Source: JACVRW01 sp036407035 (lineage in GTDB: Bacteria; Actinomycetota; Thermoleophilia; Solirubrobacterales; Thermoleophilaceae). Taken from it: a DNA stretch of 64,000 nucleotides. The stretch lies in contig DASXAA010000168.1 of assembly GCA_036407035.1 (NCBI GenBank), positions 28,634-92,633 of the forward strand, in the 5' to 3' direction. The notes under the pieces are model-generated. The model saw only the letters and a program-made list of their open reading frames with translations. It was not told where the DNA came from and did no database searches. Positions 51,206 through 60,075 of the stretch are shown here, one piece after another (the first letter of the stretch is position 1; each line of letters opens with the position of its first letter). Made by a program: the position numbers and the translations under genes.

Positions 51206-51634
51206 CTATCCGGCCAGCTCGCGGCGCAGCTCCGCCATCCGCAGCACGGCGCGCGCGGCGTCCTCGCCCTGGTGGCGCTTGCCGCCGCCGACGCGGGCGA
51301 GCGCCTGCTCCATCGTGTCCACGGTCAGGATCCCGAACGCGCACGGCACGCCGCTGTCGAGCTGCACGCGCGCGATGCCGCGGGCCGCCTCGCCGCAGAC
51401 GTAGTCGTAGTGGTCGGTCTCGCCGCGGATCACGGCCCCGAGGCACGCGACGCCTGCGTAGCGGCCCGAGTCGGCGCAGTACTTGGCCGCCAGCGGCAGC
51501 TCGAACGCGCCCGGCACGTCGTGCACGTCCATCGACGCGCCGGCGTCCTCGAACACGCGCCGCGCGCCGTCCACCAGACCGGCCGCGAGGTCCTGGTAGA
51601 AGCGGCCGACGCAGGCCGCGTAGAGGTCAGCCAC
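51206..51634 (-). CDS. ribH: 6,7-dimethyl-8-ribityllumazine synthase
   Basis: 142 residues. Lumazine synthase motifs are VPGAFELPLAAKY, GAVIRGETDHYDYVC and GVPCAFGILTVDTMEQA. It condenses the pyrimidine intermediate with the four-carbon unit from RibB. It overlaps ribBA by eight bases. Confidence 0.97.
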   Translation of the reverse strand: MADLYAACVGRFYQDLAAGLVDGARRVFEDAGASMDVHDVPGAFELPLAAKYCADSGRYAGVACLGAVIRGETDHYDYVCGEAARGIARVQLDSGVPCAFGILTVDTMEQALARVGGGKRHQGEDAARAVLRMAELRRELAG

Positions 51635-52976
51635 CCGGGCGCTCCGGCCCGCGGCCGGGCGCCGGGCCCTGGCCGTAGAGGTCGGCCGCCTCGGCTTCCG
51701 CCGCGGCGGCGCGAGCGCGGTCCTGGCGGCGGTGCTCGTGGATCATCTCCTCGTCGAGGGCGAGTCCCTGGTGGTGCAGCAGGTGCCCGAGGCGCTCCTT
51801 CTTCGCGCGCAGGTAGGCCACGTTGTGCTCGTTCGCGGCGTGCTGGATCGGGATCTGGTCGGTCACCCGCAGCCCGTAGCCCTCCAGGCCGACGATCTTC
51901 TTCGGGTTGTTCGTGAGCAGCCGGATCGAGCTGAGGCCGAGGTCGACGAGGATCTGGGCGCCGATGCCGTAGTCGCGCAGGTCGGCGGGCAGGCCGAGCT
52001 CGATGTTGGCGTCGACGGTGTCCAGGCCCTGCTCCTGCAGGCGGTACGCGCGCAGCTTGTTGAGCAGCCCGATGCCGCGGCCCTCCTGGGCGAGATACAG
52101 GAGCACGCCCTGGCCCTCCTGCTGGATGCGGAGCATCGCGTCCTCGAGCTGCTGGCCGCAGTCGCAGCGGAGCGAGTGGAACACGTCGCCGGTGAGACAC
52201 TCGGAGTGCACGCGCACGAGCACTTCCTGCTCGCCGTCGATGTCGCCCTTGACCATCGCGACGTGGTGCTTGTCGTCGATCAGCGAGCGGTAGCCGATGA
52301 CGTTGAAGTCGCCGAACCGGGTCGGCAGCATCGTCTCGACGACGCGCTCGACCAGCTGGTCGTGCTGGCGCCGGTAGGCGATCAGGTCCGCGACCGTGAC
52401 CATCTTCAGCCCGTGGCGCTCGCAGTAGCCGATCAGGTCGGGCACCCGCGCCATCGTGCCGTCGTCGTTCATCACCTCGCAGATCACGCCGGACGGGTTG
52501 AGGCCCGCCAGCCGCGCGAGGTCCACGGATGCCTCGGTCTGGCCGGTGCGTTCGAGCACGCCGCCGCCCCTCGCCTTGAGCGGGAAGATGTGCCCCGGCT
52601 GGACGAGGTCGTGCGGGCGCGCGTTCGGGTCGATCGCCACCTGGATCGTGTGCGCGCGGTCGTGCGCGGAGATGCCGGTGGTGATCCCCTCACGGGCCTC
52701 GATCGAGACCGTGAAGGCGGTCTGGAACGGCGACTCGTTCTTGGCCGCCATCAGGTCCAGGCCGAGCTCGTCGCAGCGGTCGGGAGTCAGGGCGAGGCAG
52801 ATCAGGCCGCGCCCCTCCTTGGCCATGAAGTTGATCGCCTCGGGCGTGGCGAACTGCGCCGCCAGCGTCAGGTCGCCCTCGTTCTCGCGGTCCTCCGCGT
52901 CGCAGACCACGACCATCTTCCCGGCGCGGACGTCCTCGATCGCCTCCTCGATGGTCGCGAAGGGCCGGTCGCTCAT
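51627..52976 (-). CDS. ribBA: Bifunctional DHBP synthase/GTP cyclohydrolase II
   Basis: 449 residues. The N-terminal DHBP synthase domain (about 1-203) has the acidic motif DAEDRENEGD. The C-terminal GTP cyclohydrolase II domain (about 208-400) has the zinc cysteines (CLTGDVFHSLRCDCG) and GRGIGL. An extra Ala/Glu/Gly/Pro-rich tail of about 45 residues follows. It supplies both starting units of riboflavin synthesis. It overlaps ribE by four bases. Confidence 0.97.
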   Translation of the reverse strand: MSDRPFATIEEAIEDVRAGKMVVVCDAEDRENEGDLTLAAQFATPEAINFMAKEGRGLICLALTPDRCDELGLDLMAAKNESPFQTAFTVSIEAREGITTGISAHDRAHTIQVAIDPNARPHDLVQPGHIFPLKARGGGVLERTGQTEASVDLARLAGLNPSGVICEVMNDDGTMARVPDLIGYCERHGLKMVTVADLIAYRRQHDQLVERVVETMLPTRFGDFNVIGYRSLIDDKHHVAMVKGDIDGEQEVLVRVHSECLTGDVFHSLRCDCGQQLEDAMLRIQQEGQGVLLYLAQEGRGIGLLNKLRAYRLQEQGLDTVDANIELGLPADLRDYGIGAQILVDLGLSSIRLLTNNPKKIVGLEGYGLRVTDQIPIQHAANEHNVAYLRAKKERLGHLLHHQGLALDEEMIHEHRRQDRARAAAAEAEAADLYGQGPAPGRGPERPGG

Positions 52977-53569
52977 GCGGGCGCTCCTCGGGTCGACAGC
53001 TTTTCAACGTACTTGGCGAGCACGTCCACCTCCAAATTCACGATCCGGCCCGGCGCGGCGGCGCCGAACGTGGTGCGCTCGAGCGTCTCCGGGATCAGCG
53101 AGACCGAGAAGCCGTCGTCGTTCACCTCGGCCACGGTCAGAGACACGCCGTCGACTGCGATCGAGCCCTTCTCGACCACGTAGCGCAGGAGGTCGGGCGC
53201 GGCCTCCACGCGGACCACGCGCGCGAAGCCGTCCTCGCGGAGCGACTCGATCGTGCCGGTGCCGTCCACGTGCCCCTGGACGACGTGGCCGCCGAGGCGG
53301 TCGGTCGCTCGCAGCGGCAGCTCGAGGTTCACGCGGTCGCCGTTCGTCAGCGGCCCGAGCGAGCTGCGGCGCAGCGTCTCCTCCATGGCGTCGGCGGAGA
53401 ATCCGTCGTCGTCCGTCTCAACCGCCGTGAGGCACACGCCGTTGACGGCGACCGAGTCGCCGGGCGAGAGCTCCGCGGCGAGGTTCGTGCGTACGCGCAG
53501 GCGCGCGCCGTCGGCGGTCCGCTCGAGGGCGGCGACCGTGCCGGTGTCGGCCACTAGCCCGGTGAACAT
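52973..53569 (-). CDS. ribE: Riboflavin synthase alpha chain
   Basis: 198 residues with two lumazine-binding halves (MFTGLVADTGTV...NGVCLT and GGHVVQGHVDGTG...DGVSLTV). It converts two lumazines to riboflavin. ATG shares one base with the ribD stop (TGATG) and the stop overlaps ribBA. Confidence 0.97.
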   Translation of the reverse strand: MFTGLVADTGTVAALERTADGARLRVRTNLAAELSPGDSVAVNGVCLTAVETDDDGFSADAMEETLRRSSLGPLTNGDRVNLELPLRATDRLGGHVVQGHVDGTGTIESLREDGFARVVRVEAAPDLLRYVVEKGSIAVDGVSLTVAEVNDDGFSVSLIPETLERTTFGAAAPGRIVNLEVDVLAKYVEKLSTRGAPA

Positions 53570-54693
53570 CACCACTCCCTGAGCCGAGCGGAGATCAGCA
53601 CGTCGTCGCCGAGCCGCTCGACCTCGACGCCCACCGCGTGCACGGCGCCGGCGATCTCGCCCACGCCGATGCCGTCCACGGCCGTGCGCGCGTCGCGGCC
53701 CCCGGCGACCATCGGCGCGACGAAGATGCGCGCCTCGTCGATCTCGCCGGCCTCGAGAAAGGCGCCGGCGAGGTGGGGGCCGCCCTCGAGCAGAAGCGTC
53801 TGGACGTCGCGCGCGCCGAGCTCGTCGAGCGCCGACGCCACGCGGGCGGCCTCGTTGGCGCCGTGGGAGACGATCACGTCGACGCCGGCGGACTCGAGGG
53901 CCTGCGTGGAGGTGCGCGCCGCGGCGCGCGAGCAGACGACGGTCACGGGGACCTCGCTCACGCCGCGGACCAGCTGGCTCTCGATCGGCAGGCGCGCCTC
54001 GGAGTCGAACACGACGCGGCGCGGCTGGCGCGCCACGCCCTCGATCCGCGCGGTCAGCTGCGGATCGTCGGCCAGCGCGGTGCCGATCCCGACCGCCACC
54101 GCGTCCGACTCGGCCCGCCACCGGTGGGCCCTGGCGCGGCTCAGCTCGTTCGAGATCCACTGGGAGTTGCCCGTGCGGGTGGCGACCTTCCCGTCGAGCG
54201 TCATCGCCGACTTGAAGATCACGAGCGGCCTGCCGGTTCGGGCGTGCTTGCGGAACGGCTGGTTGAGGAGGCGGGCCTGCTCGCTCACGACCCCGTTGAA
54301 CAGGTCCACCTCGATGCCCTCGTCGCGGAGCACCCCGAGACCGCGGCCGGAGGCCTTGGGCGTCGGGTCGTCCGAGGCGACCACCACGCGAACGATGCCG
54401 GCCTCGACGATCGCCTCGGTGCACGGCGGCGTGCGGCCGTGGTGGGCGCAGGGCTCGAGGGAGACGTAGAGGGTCGCCCCGGCGGGGTCCTCATTGCACG
54501 ACTCGAGCGCCATCCGCTCGGCGTGCGGCTCGCCGGCGGCAGTGTGCCAACCCTCGCCGATGACGCGCCCCTGCTTCACGACGATCGCCCCGACGAGGGG
54601 GTTCGGGCTGGTGTGGCCGCGCGCCCGCCCGGCAAGCTCGATGGCCCTCAGGAGGTGGCGCGCGTCGCGCTCGGTGGCCGTCGTCTCGGGCAT
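53569..54693 (-). CDS. ribD: Bifunctional riboflavin deaminase/reductase RibD
   Basis: 374 residues. The N-terminal deaminase domain has the zinc motif HAERMAL and CAHHGRTPPC; the C-terminal reductase domain has SAMTLDGKVATRTG and LLLEGGPHLAGAF. It is first in the rib operon. ATG 54693 was chosen; a TTG two codons upstream is possible. No FMN riboswitch is seen; an 18-base palindrome lies about 25 bases upstream. Confidence 0.96.
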   Translation of the reverse strand: MPETTATERDARHLLRAIELAGRARGHTSPNPLVGAIVVKQGRVIGEGWHTAAGEPHAERMALESCNEDPAGATLYVSLEPCAHHGRTPPCTEAIVEAGIVRVVVASDDPTPKASGRGLGVLRDEGIEVDLFNGVVSEQARLLNQPFRKHARTGRPLVIFKSAMTLDGKVATRTGNSQWISNELSRARAHRWRAESDAVAVGIGTALADDPQLTARIEGVARQPRRVVFDSEARLPIESQLVRGVSEVPVTVVCSRAAARTSTQALESAGVDVIVSHGANEAARVASALDELGARDVQTLLLEGGPHLAGAFLEAGEIDEARIFVAPMVAGGRDARTAVDGIGVGEIAGAVHAVGVEVERLGDDVLISARLREW

Positions 54694-54716
54694 TTGCAAG
54701 CGGTGGCGGGGAGTAA

Positions 54717-54734
54717 GTTGACTCGCGAGTCAAC
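54717..54734. promoter_or_regulatory. Perfect 18-bp palindrome between ribD and the GT39 gene
   Basis: GTTGACTCGCGAGTCAAC is its own reverse complement. It lies in the 91-base divergent gap, 23 bases from the ribD ATG and about 50 from the GT39 ATG. A minus-strand TATTGT (54733-54738) overlaps its edge and could be the ribD -10. Shape and length match TetR-family operators; no regulator gene is adjacent. Confidence 0.75.
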
Positions 54735-54770
54735 AATACCAGCGGGGGCTTCGCCGGCCATGGGGGTCAC

Positions 54771-54776
54771 TAGTGT
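54771..54776 (+). promoter_or_regulatory. Leaderless-type -10 for the GT39 gene
   Basis: TAGTGT ends eight bases before the ATG at 54785. Confidence 0.45.
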
Positions 54777-54784
54777 GCGGCGCG

Positions 54785-56611
54785 ATGCGACGGCTGCTGC
54801 TGGCGCTGATCCTCGTCGCCGCATTCGCGATCCGGATCTGGCACAACGACTACTCGCTCCCGTACGTGTGGAGCATCGACGAGGGATCGCACTTCGCGAG
54901 CCGCGCGGTCGAGATGTTCCGGGCGGACCTCGACCCCGGCTACTACCAGAACCCCGCCGGCTACACGTACCTGCTGTACGCGCTGCTGCGGGTGATGTAC
55001 GGGCCGCTCGGCTTCGTCTTCGACCTGCCGTGGGGCAACGTCACCGACCAGTTCAACAAGGACCCGACGGAGATCTGGATCGCGGCGCGGACGCTGGCGG
55101 CGGCCCTGTGCGTGGCCGGCGTTGCGGCCGTGTACTGGGCGGCGCGGCGGATCTGGGACACGCCCGTGGGGCTCGCGGCCGCGGCGGTGCTCGCCTTCGC
55201 CTTCCTGCCCGTGGCCTATTCGCGCGTGGCGGTCACGGACGTCGGCTCGCTGCTGGGGGTCGCGCTCGCGATGTACGGGTCGGTGCGCGCGTACGAGGAC
55301 GGGCGGCTGCGGTACTACGCGATCGCAGGCGCCGCGGCGGGGCTTGCGGTCGGGTTCAAGTACACGGCGGGGCTCGCGCTGCTGCCGCTGGCGATCGCCG
55401 CGATCGCCCGGCTGCGGCGCGACGGGCCCGCGGCCGCTGCGGGACTCGGGGCCGGCGTGGGGCTCGCCGGGCTCGTCTTCCTGCTGCTGAACCCGTTCCT
55501 GCTCGGCTCGTGGGACAGCTGGTGGCACGACCTGCGCGACCAGGCGGACGTCGCGGCCTCCCAGCCGAAGCCCGGCCAGGAGTCGGGCGGGCTGTCGTAC
55601 TACCTCGACAGCCTCACCTGGGGGCTCGGCTGGGCGGCGAGCTTCGCGGCGCTCGCGGGCGCGGTGCTGGAGCTGCGCCGCGACGTCGTGCGCGGGCTGA
55701 TGCTGCTCGCCGTGCCGGTGGCGCTGTTCGCCTACCTGAGCTTTCAGTCGCGCTACTTCGGCCGCTGGCTGCTGCCGGCGTACCCGGCGCTGGCAATGCT
55801 GGCAGGGGTGGCGCTGGCGCGCGGCGGCGAGGCGCTCGGGGCGCTGTTCGATCGCCGCCGCGGCGTGGTGGCGGCGGGGGTGGCCACCGCCGTGCTGACG
55901 GCGCTGGTGCTCGTCCAGCCGCTCGCCGCCGACGTGCGGACCGGCATGGTCCTCGGCCGCGACGACACGCGCGAGCAGGCGCGCGACTTCCTCGTCTCGC
56001 AGTTCCCGCCCGGGCTGCGCGTGTCGATCGAGCCGGCCGTGCCGGGCCGCTGGTCGCGCACGAACCCGGCCGGGCGGCTGCCGTCGTGGCTCGGACGCTG
56101 CGGGCGGCGCGACGGCTGGGCGGACGCGGGCTGGTCCTACCCCGGGCCCGGCGGCGCGCGTCTGTGCACGCGCTACCGCCCGGGCCAGTTCTCACGGCCG
56201 GACGGCGGCGTGCGGGCCTCGGCGTACCACCTCGTGCTGCGACCGTCGGTGATCGACGAGTACCGCTTCTACGGGTACTGCCTGATCGTCACGTTCGGAA
56301 CCGTGCGCGAGCGCGCGATCGAGACGGGCAGCCCGGCCGTCCGCGCGTATTACCGCCGGCTCGCGCGCGAGTCGGACGTGCTGCGCCGGTTCAGCCCGTA
56401 CGACCCGGGCGCGCGGCCGGTCGCGTTCAACTTCGACCTCTCGTTCAACTACTACCCGACCGCCTACGAGCGCCCCGGCCCGGTGGTGACGATCTACCGG
56501 CTGAAGAACTGCCGCCAGGCGTACGGAGCGCCGATCATCCAGGTGCCGGAGGCGCGCGAGCTGCCGCCGTTCGCGCCGCGCGGAGAGGCGGCGCCGGCGG
56601 AGGAGTTCTAG
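54785..56611 (+). CDS. GT39/PMT-like membrane glycosyltransferase
   Basis: 608 residues. An N-terminal signal-anchor segment is followed by the acidic motif IDEGSH in the first external loop, where GT-C enzymes have catalytic Asp/Glu. About nine further membrane segments span roughly 85-390. The last 200 residues form an external soluble domain. Such enzymes use lipid-linked sugars outside the membrane. ATG 54785 fits the TAGTGT -10; an in-frame GTG lies 12 bases upstream. Acceptor unknown. Confidence 0.83.
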   Translation: MRRLLLALILVAAFAIRIWHNDYSLPYVWSIDEGSHFASRAVEMFRADLDPGYYQNPAGYTYLLYALLRVMYGPLGFVFDLPWGNVTDQFNKDPTEIWIAARTLAAALCVAGVAAVYWAARRIWDTPVGLAAAAVLAFAFLPVAYSRVAVTDVGSLLGVALAMYGSVRAYEDGRLRYYAIAGAAAGLAVGFKYTAGLALLPLAIAAIARLRRDGPAAAAGLGAGVGLAGLVFLLLNPFLLGSWDSWWHDLRDQADVAASQPKPGQESGGLSYYLDSLTWGLGWAASFAALAGAVLELRRDVVRGLMLLAVPVALFAYLSFQSRYFGRWLLPAYPALAMLAGVALARGGEALGALFDRRRGVVAAGVATAVLTALVLVQPLAADVRTGMVLGRDDTREQARDFLVSQFPPGLRVSIEPAVPGRWSRTNPAGRLPSWLGRCGRRDGWADAGWSYPGPGGARLCTRYRPGQFSRPDGGVRASAYHLVLRPSVIDEYRFYGYCLIVTFGTVRERAIETGSPAVRAYYRRLARESDVLRRFSPYDPGARPVAFNFDLSFNYYPTAYERPGPVVTIYRLKNCRQAYGAPIIQVPEARELPPFAPRGEAAPAEEF

Positions 56612-56626
56612 CGGGGCGGGACGCCC

Positions 56627-56632
56627 TATCGT
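56627..56632 (+). promoter_or_regulatory. Leaderless-type -10 for the cupin gene
   Basis: TATCGT ends six bases before the cupin ATG at 56639. Confidence 0.5.
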
Positions 56633-56638
56633 CTCCCC

Positions 56639-57007
56639 ATGCCCGACTACGACATCAACCTCGACGCCAAGTTCCGCCCCCTCGCGCTGATTGACATCCC
56701 CGGCGAGGTCGCCGCGGCTCCGTCCGAGTGGTTCAACCAGACGCTCACGACCGTCAACGAGGCCGTCGTGCGGCTCGGCGTGATCGAGGGCGACTTCCAC
56801 TGGCACAAGCACGACGACCAGGACGAGTTCTTCCTCGTTCTCGACGGCCGGCTCGTCATCGACCTCGAGGGCGGCGAGTCCGTCACGCTCGAGCCGCACC
56901 AGGCCTTCACGGTCCCGCGCGGCCACATGCACTGCACGCACGCGCCGGTGCGCACGGCGATCCTGATGGTCGAGTCAGCGGGCGTGGTCCCGACCGGCGA
57001 CGAGTAG
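56639..57007 (+). CDS. Cupin-domain protein
   Basis: 122 residues forming one small cupin barrel. Metal ligands are visible: HWHKHDDQDEFFLVLDG (two His and Glu) and the second motif PRGHMHCTHAP (His). Function unassigned; similar proteins include isomerases and dioxygenases. It is followed by the MOSC gene after four bases, so the two share a message. Confidence 0.88.
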   Translation: MPDYDINLDAKFRPLALIDIPGEVAAAPSEWFNQTLTTVNEAVVRLGVIEGDFHWHKHDDQDEFFLVLDGRLVIDLEGGESVTLEPHQAFTVPRGHMHCTHAPVRTAILMVESAGVVPTGDE

Positions 57008-57011
57008 CGCG

Positions 57012-57914
57012 ATGGGCGTCCTCGCGATCTGGCGCTACCCGGTCAAGGCGATGCTCGGGGAGCTGCTCGACTCGGTCAGGGTCGGCCTCGGCGGCTGCGA
57101 CGCCGACCGGCGCTGGGTCGTCGCCGACCGCGACACCGGCGAGCGGATCGCGAACAAGCGCGGCCCCACCGACCCGCGGCTGCGCGCCTGTCGCGCCGAG
57201 CTGCTCGACGACGGCGCGGCCGGGGAACCGCCGCTCCGCGTGACGCTGCCGGACCGGGAACCGCCGCTGCGCGTGACGCTTCCGGACGGCGAGGCCGTGG
57301 CCGGCCGCGAGATCGAGCCGGCGCTGTCCGAGCTGCTCGGGCGGCGCGTCCGGCTCGAGGCGGCGGACGGTCCGGCCCTCGGCCGCTTCGGCGCCACCGG
57401 CGCCCACCACGACCTCGCCCCCGTGCACCTGATCGCCACGAGCACCCTCGCCTACCTGCGCCGCATGGCGCCCGAGTCCGACTGGGACGCGCGCCGCTTC
57501 CGCCCCAACCTCCTCCTCGACGGCGGGGACGCCGGCGGCGGCTTCGCCGAGGACGCGCTCCTCGGCGGACGGCTGCGTGGCTCGTCAGGGCTGACGCTGA
57601 CCGTCGGGCTGCCGACGCCCCGCTGCGTCGTGCCGACGCGGGCCCAGCCGGGACTGGCCGCCGACCCGGGCATCCTTCGCGCGGCGGTCGAGCGGCACCG
57701 GATGGACCTGGGGCCTGCCGGGCGCCAGGGATGCGTCGGCGCGTACGCGGAGGTGGCGAGCGCCGGGCACGTCCGGGTCGGCGAGTGGCTTGCGGTCGAC
57801 CCGCCTGCGGTCGCGATCGAGGCGGCGATCGGCTCCTCGATGGCGCGGGTCGTCGAGCGGCGCCGGCCTCAGGTGCACCGCTCGCCGCAGAACCCCAGCG
57901 AGTGCAGCGGGTAG
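57012..57914 (+). CDS. MOSC-domain protein
   Basis: 300 residues. An N-terminal beta-barrel MOSC_N-like part (AIWRYPVKAMLGELLDSV) precedes a MOSC domain with RFRPNLLLDG and the cysteine motif GLPTPRCVVPTRAQPG. MOSC proteins bind molybdenum cofactor or move sulfur. An 11-residue unit (EPPLRVTLPDR) is duplicated at about 72-93. The last 15 residues overlap the convergent GH6-like gene by 46 bases. Confidence 0.87.
   Translation: MGVLAIWRYPVKAMLGELLDSVRVGLGGCDADRRWVVADRDTGERIANKRGPTDPRLRACRAELLDDGAAGEPPLRVTLPDREPPLRVTLPDGEAVAGREIEPALSELLGRRVRLEAADGPALGRFGATGAHHDLAPVHLIATSTLAYLRRMAPESDWDARRFRPNLLLDGGDAGGGFAEDALLGGRLRGSSGLTLTVGLPTPRCVVPTRAQPGLAADPGILRAAVERHRMDLGPAGRQGCVGAYAEVASAGHVRVGEWLAVDPPAVAIEAAIGSSMARVVERRRPQVHRSPQNPSECSG
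57222..57287 (+). repeat. 33-bp in-frame tandem duplication in the MOSC gene
   Basis: Copies start at 57222 and 57255 and encode EPPLRVTLPD twice with few base changes. It adds 11 residues without breaking the frame. Confidence 0.9.
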
Positions 57915-59173
57915 CGGCGGAAGTGCCCGTTCGTCGTTCCGCGCGGCGGGCCGAGCCATTCGGTCCCGTACTTCGCGAACATCAGCGCGCGGTCCGGCCA
58001 CCACGTGCCGATCGGCAGCGGGCCGCCGTTGCACGCGCCGCCCGAGTAGCCCGGGCGGCCGATCCACATGTAGGCGTCCACGAGCGGATTGGCGGTTGCG
58101 GTCGATGGCACCGGCCCGTGACCGCGCAGCAGCGGGTGGCACCAGACGTTCAGCGTGCGCCACATGTGCCGCCCGCGGTCGATCCACTTCCGCACATGCA
58201 CGGGGCCGCGGCCGTTGAAGGCCGTGGAGATGATGAAGTGCTTGCCGCCCACCCGGCGCGAGATGTCGAGCCCGTGGCGGATGTTGTCGGCCGTCCAGTC
58301 GTAGTGCGTGACGTTCAGCATGAACCCGCGCACCTTGCGGATGCCCACGTAGCGGAGCTGCTTGGCGGTGCGCGCGGCCGACTCCCAGTCGGACGCCCCC
58401 GCCTCGATGTAGATCGTCACGTTCGGCTTGCGTGACAGCACGTCGATGCCGTAGCGCATGTTGTCCAGCCGCGACTTCCGGCGGCTCCGGGCGAGGCAGT
58501 CGACCGTGCCGAGCGAGTCGGGCTCGAACGCCAGGATCACGCGGGCGTCGCCGAGCCCGGCGGCGAAGTTGTCGTACCACCTGCGGGTGCGCCGGTCCTC
58601 GGCCCGCCCGCCGGCCTTGTAGTCGGCGCCGCAGCGCTTGCCCTGGTGGCGCATGACCAGCATCAGCGGCACCGCACCCGGCTGCACGGCGGCCACGCAG
58701 GTGAGGTACTCGCGCACCTTCTTCCTCACGTTCGGACGAGTCCAGCGGCCGAACCACTTGAAGCGCGGCTGGCGCGCGATCTGCCACATCAGCTCGGCGT
58801 CGTGAGTACGGCCGCGGCGCACGTACAGGCGGTACGACTCGAACGCGTGCTCCAGCGGGTCCACGTACCAGCGCAGCCCGCGCAACGGGTTGGGCGAGGC
58901 GGGGTCTGCCCCGCGGGCGTCCACCCCGGGCACGCCCTGCGGCAGCGGGCTCGGCACGCACCCGCGCGGCCGCCGCGGCGTGGGGTCCTGGCCGGGGACG
59001 GGCGGGACACCGGGCGCGGGGCCGAGCGCCGGCGGCGGCGGAGGGATGTCGGCCGCCTGCGGATACACATCAGGCAGCTGGGGGACCTGCGCGGCGGCGC
59101 GCGCGGGCAGCGCGAGGCAGATCGCCACGAGGGCGAACGCGAGCAGGCGCCGATGCGGGCCGGGCCGGGTCAT
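57869..59173 (-). CDS. Secreted GH6-like protein, catalytic aspartates replaced
   Basis: 434 residues. Signal peptide about 1-28, a Pro-rich linker to about 70, then a glycoside hydrolase family 6-like domain (about 92-434). GH6 landmarks are kept: NPLRGLRWYVDP, EPDSLGTVDCLA (Asp219), IEAGASDW, FMLNVTHYDWT and WIGRPGY. But the acid motif (DRDC in cellulases) reads GKRC with Arg180, and the later ESDG motif reads YSGG (Gly378). The end FCGERCT is shared with the paralogue at 62225-63391. Canonical cellulase activity is doubtful. Confidence 0.85.
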   Translation of the reverse strand: MTRPGPHRRLLAFALVAICLALPARAAAQVPQLPDVYPQAADIPPPPPALGPAPGVPPVPGQDPTPRRPRGCVPSPLPQGVPGVDARGADPASPNPLRGLRWYVDPLEHAFESYRLYVRRGRTHDAELMWQIARQPRFKWFGRWTRPNVRKKVREYLTCVAAVQPGAVPLMLVMRHQGKRCGADYKAGGRAEDRRTRRWYDNFAAGLGDARVILAFEPDSLGTVDCLARSRRKSRLDNMRYGIDVLSRKPNVTIYIEAGASDWESAARTAKQLRYVGIRKVRGFMLNVTHYDWTADNIRHGLDISRRVGGKHFIISTAFNGRGPVHVRKWIDRGRHMWRTLNVWCHPLLRGHGPVPSTATANPLVDAYMWIGRPGYSGGACNGGPLPIGTWWPDRALMFAKYGTEWLGPPRGTTNGHFRRYPLHSLGFCGERCT

Positions 59174-59244
59174 CCAGACCTATGGATCGGCCGGCGGGCC
59201 GACGCCTTGAAGGCGGCGGCGCGGAAGCGGACGCGCCGCTCATG

Positions 59245-60075
59245 TCAGCCCAGCGCCACCGCCGCGACGCCCGCCGCCACCAGCATCGATCCGGCCAGCC
59301 GCGCCGGTCCAACCCGCTCGTGCAGGAACGCCGCCGCCATGAACGCCGCGATCACCACGCTCGACTCCCTCACCGCGGCCACCGGCGCGGCTGGGGCCAG
59401 CTCGAGCGCCGCCAGCACCAGCGCGTAGGCGCCGAAGACGAGCGCGCCCGTCAGGGCCGCGTGCGGGCCGATCGCCGCCCGCAGGTCGGCGCCGCCCCCG
59501 CGCGCGATCAGCACGCCGCAGTACACCGCGGCCGTCGGGATCAGCGTCAGCTCGAGGTACGCGAGCGGCCGCGCGTGCTCGAGGCCCTCCGAATCCACCA
59601 ACGTGTAGCCGGCGATGCACAGCCCGATCGCGAGCCCGAACGCCACGTCGCGCCCCGGCGCGGCGGCGCCGTCGGCAGGCCGGCGCACGATCAGCACCCC
59701 CGCCGCCACCAGCGCCACCCCTGCGGCCTCAAGCGCCGACGGGCCCACGCCCAGGGCGACCGCCCCGATGGCGAGCACGAGCACCGGCGCCGACCCCCTC
59801 GCCACCGGATAGACGACGCTCAGCTCACCGCCGGCGTACGCCCGCGCCAGCAGCCCGAAGTACACGAGCTCGAGCGCCGACGACGCCGCGATGTACGGCA
59901 GCGCGCCCCCCTCGACCCCGCCCGTCGCTAGCGCGGCCGGCGCCATCAGCAGCGTGGCGAGCAGCAGCGCCGCGCCGCTCGCCGCCGCGCTGTCACGCGC
60001 GCCGGCGAGCAGGACGTTCCACGTCGCGTGCAGCACGGCCGCGCCGAGCGCGAAGGCGAACGCGGTCCCGCTCAG
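59245..60075 (-). CDS. EamA-family (DMT) transporter
   Basis: About 276 residues with ten membrane segments in two EamA halves; the HATWN motif in the first segment and ARGSAPVLVLAIGA are typical. No ATG, GTG or TTG gives a full first segment in frame. A CTG at 60075 overlapping the stop of the sulfatase-like gene (CTGA) fits best, so coupling to that gene is likely. GTG about 16 codons in would truncate segment one. Substrate unknown. Confidence 0.82.
   Translation of the reverse strand: MSGTAFAFALGAAVLHATWNVLLAGARDSAAASGAALLLATLLMAPAALATGGVEGGALPYIAASSALELVYFGLLARAYAGGELSVVYPVARGSAPVLVLAIGAVALGVGPSALEAAGVALVAAGVLIVRRPADGAAAPGRDVAFGLAIGLCIAGYTLVDSEGLEHARPLAYLELTLIPTAAVYCGVLIARGGGADLRAAIGPHAALTGALVFGAYALVLAALELAPAAPVAAVRESSVVIAAFMAAAFLHERVGPARLAGSMLVAAGVAAVALG

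Noticed and set aside
54694..54784. FMN riboswitch upstream of ribD
   Set aside because: The gap is 91 bases and lacks the conserved RFN element; the palindrome is a better explanation of local structure.
57869..59173. Simple assignment as an active GH6 cellulase
   Set aside because: The scaffold matches GH6, but the residues expected as catalytic acid and base are not present.
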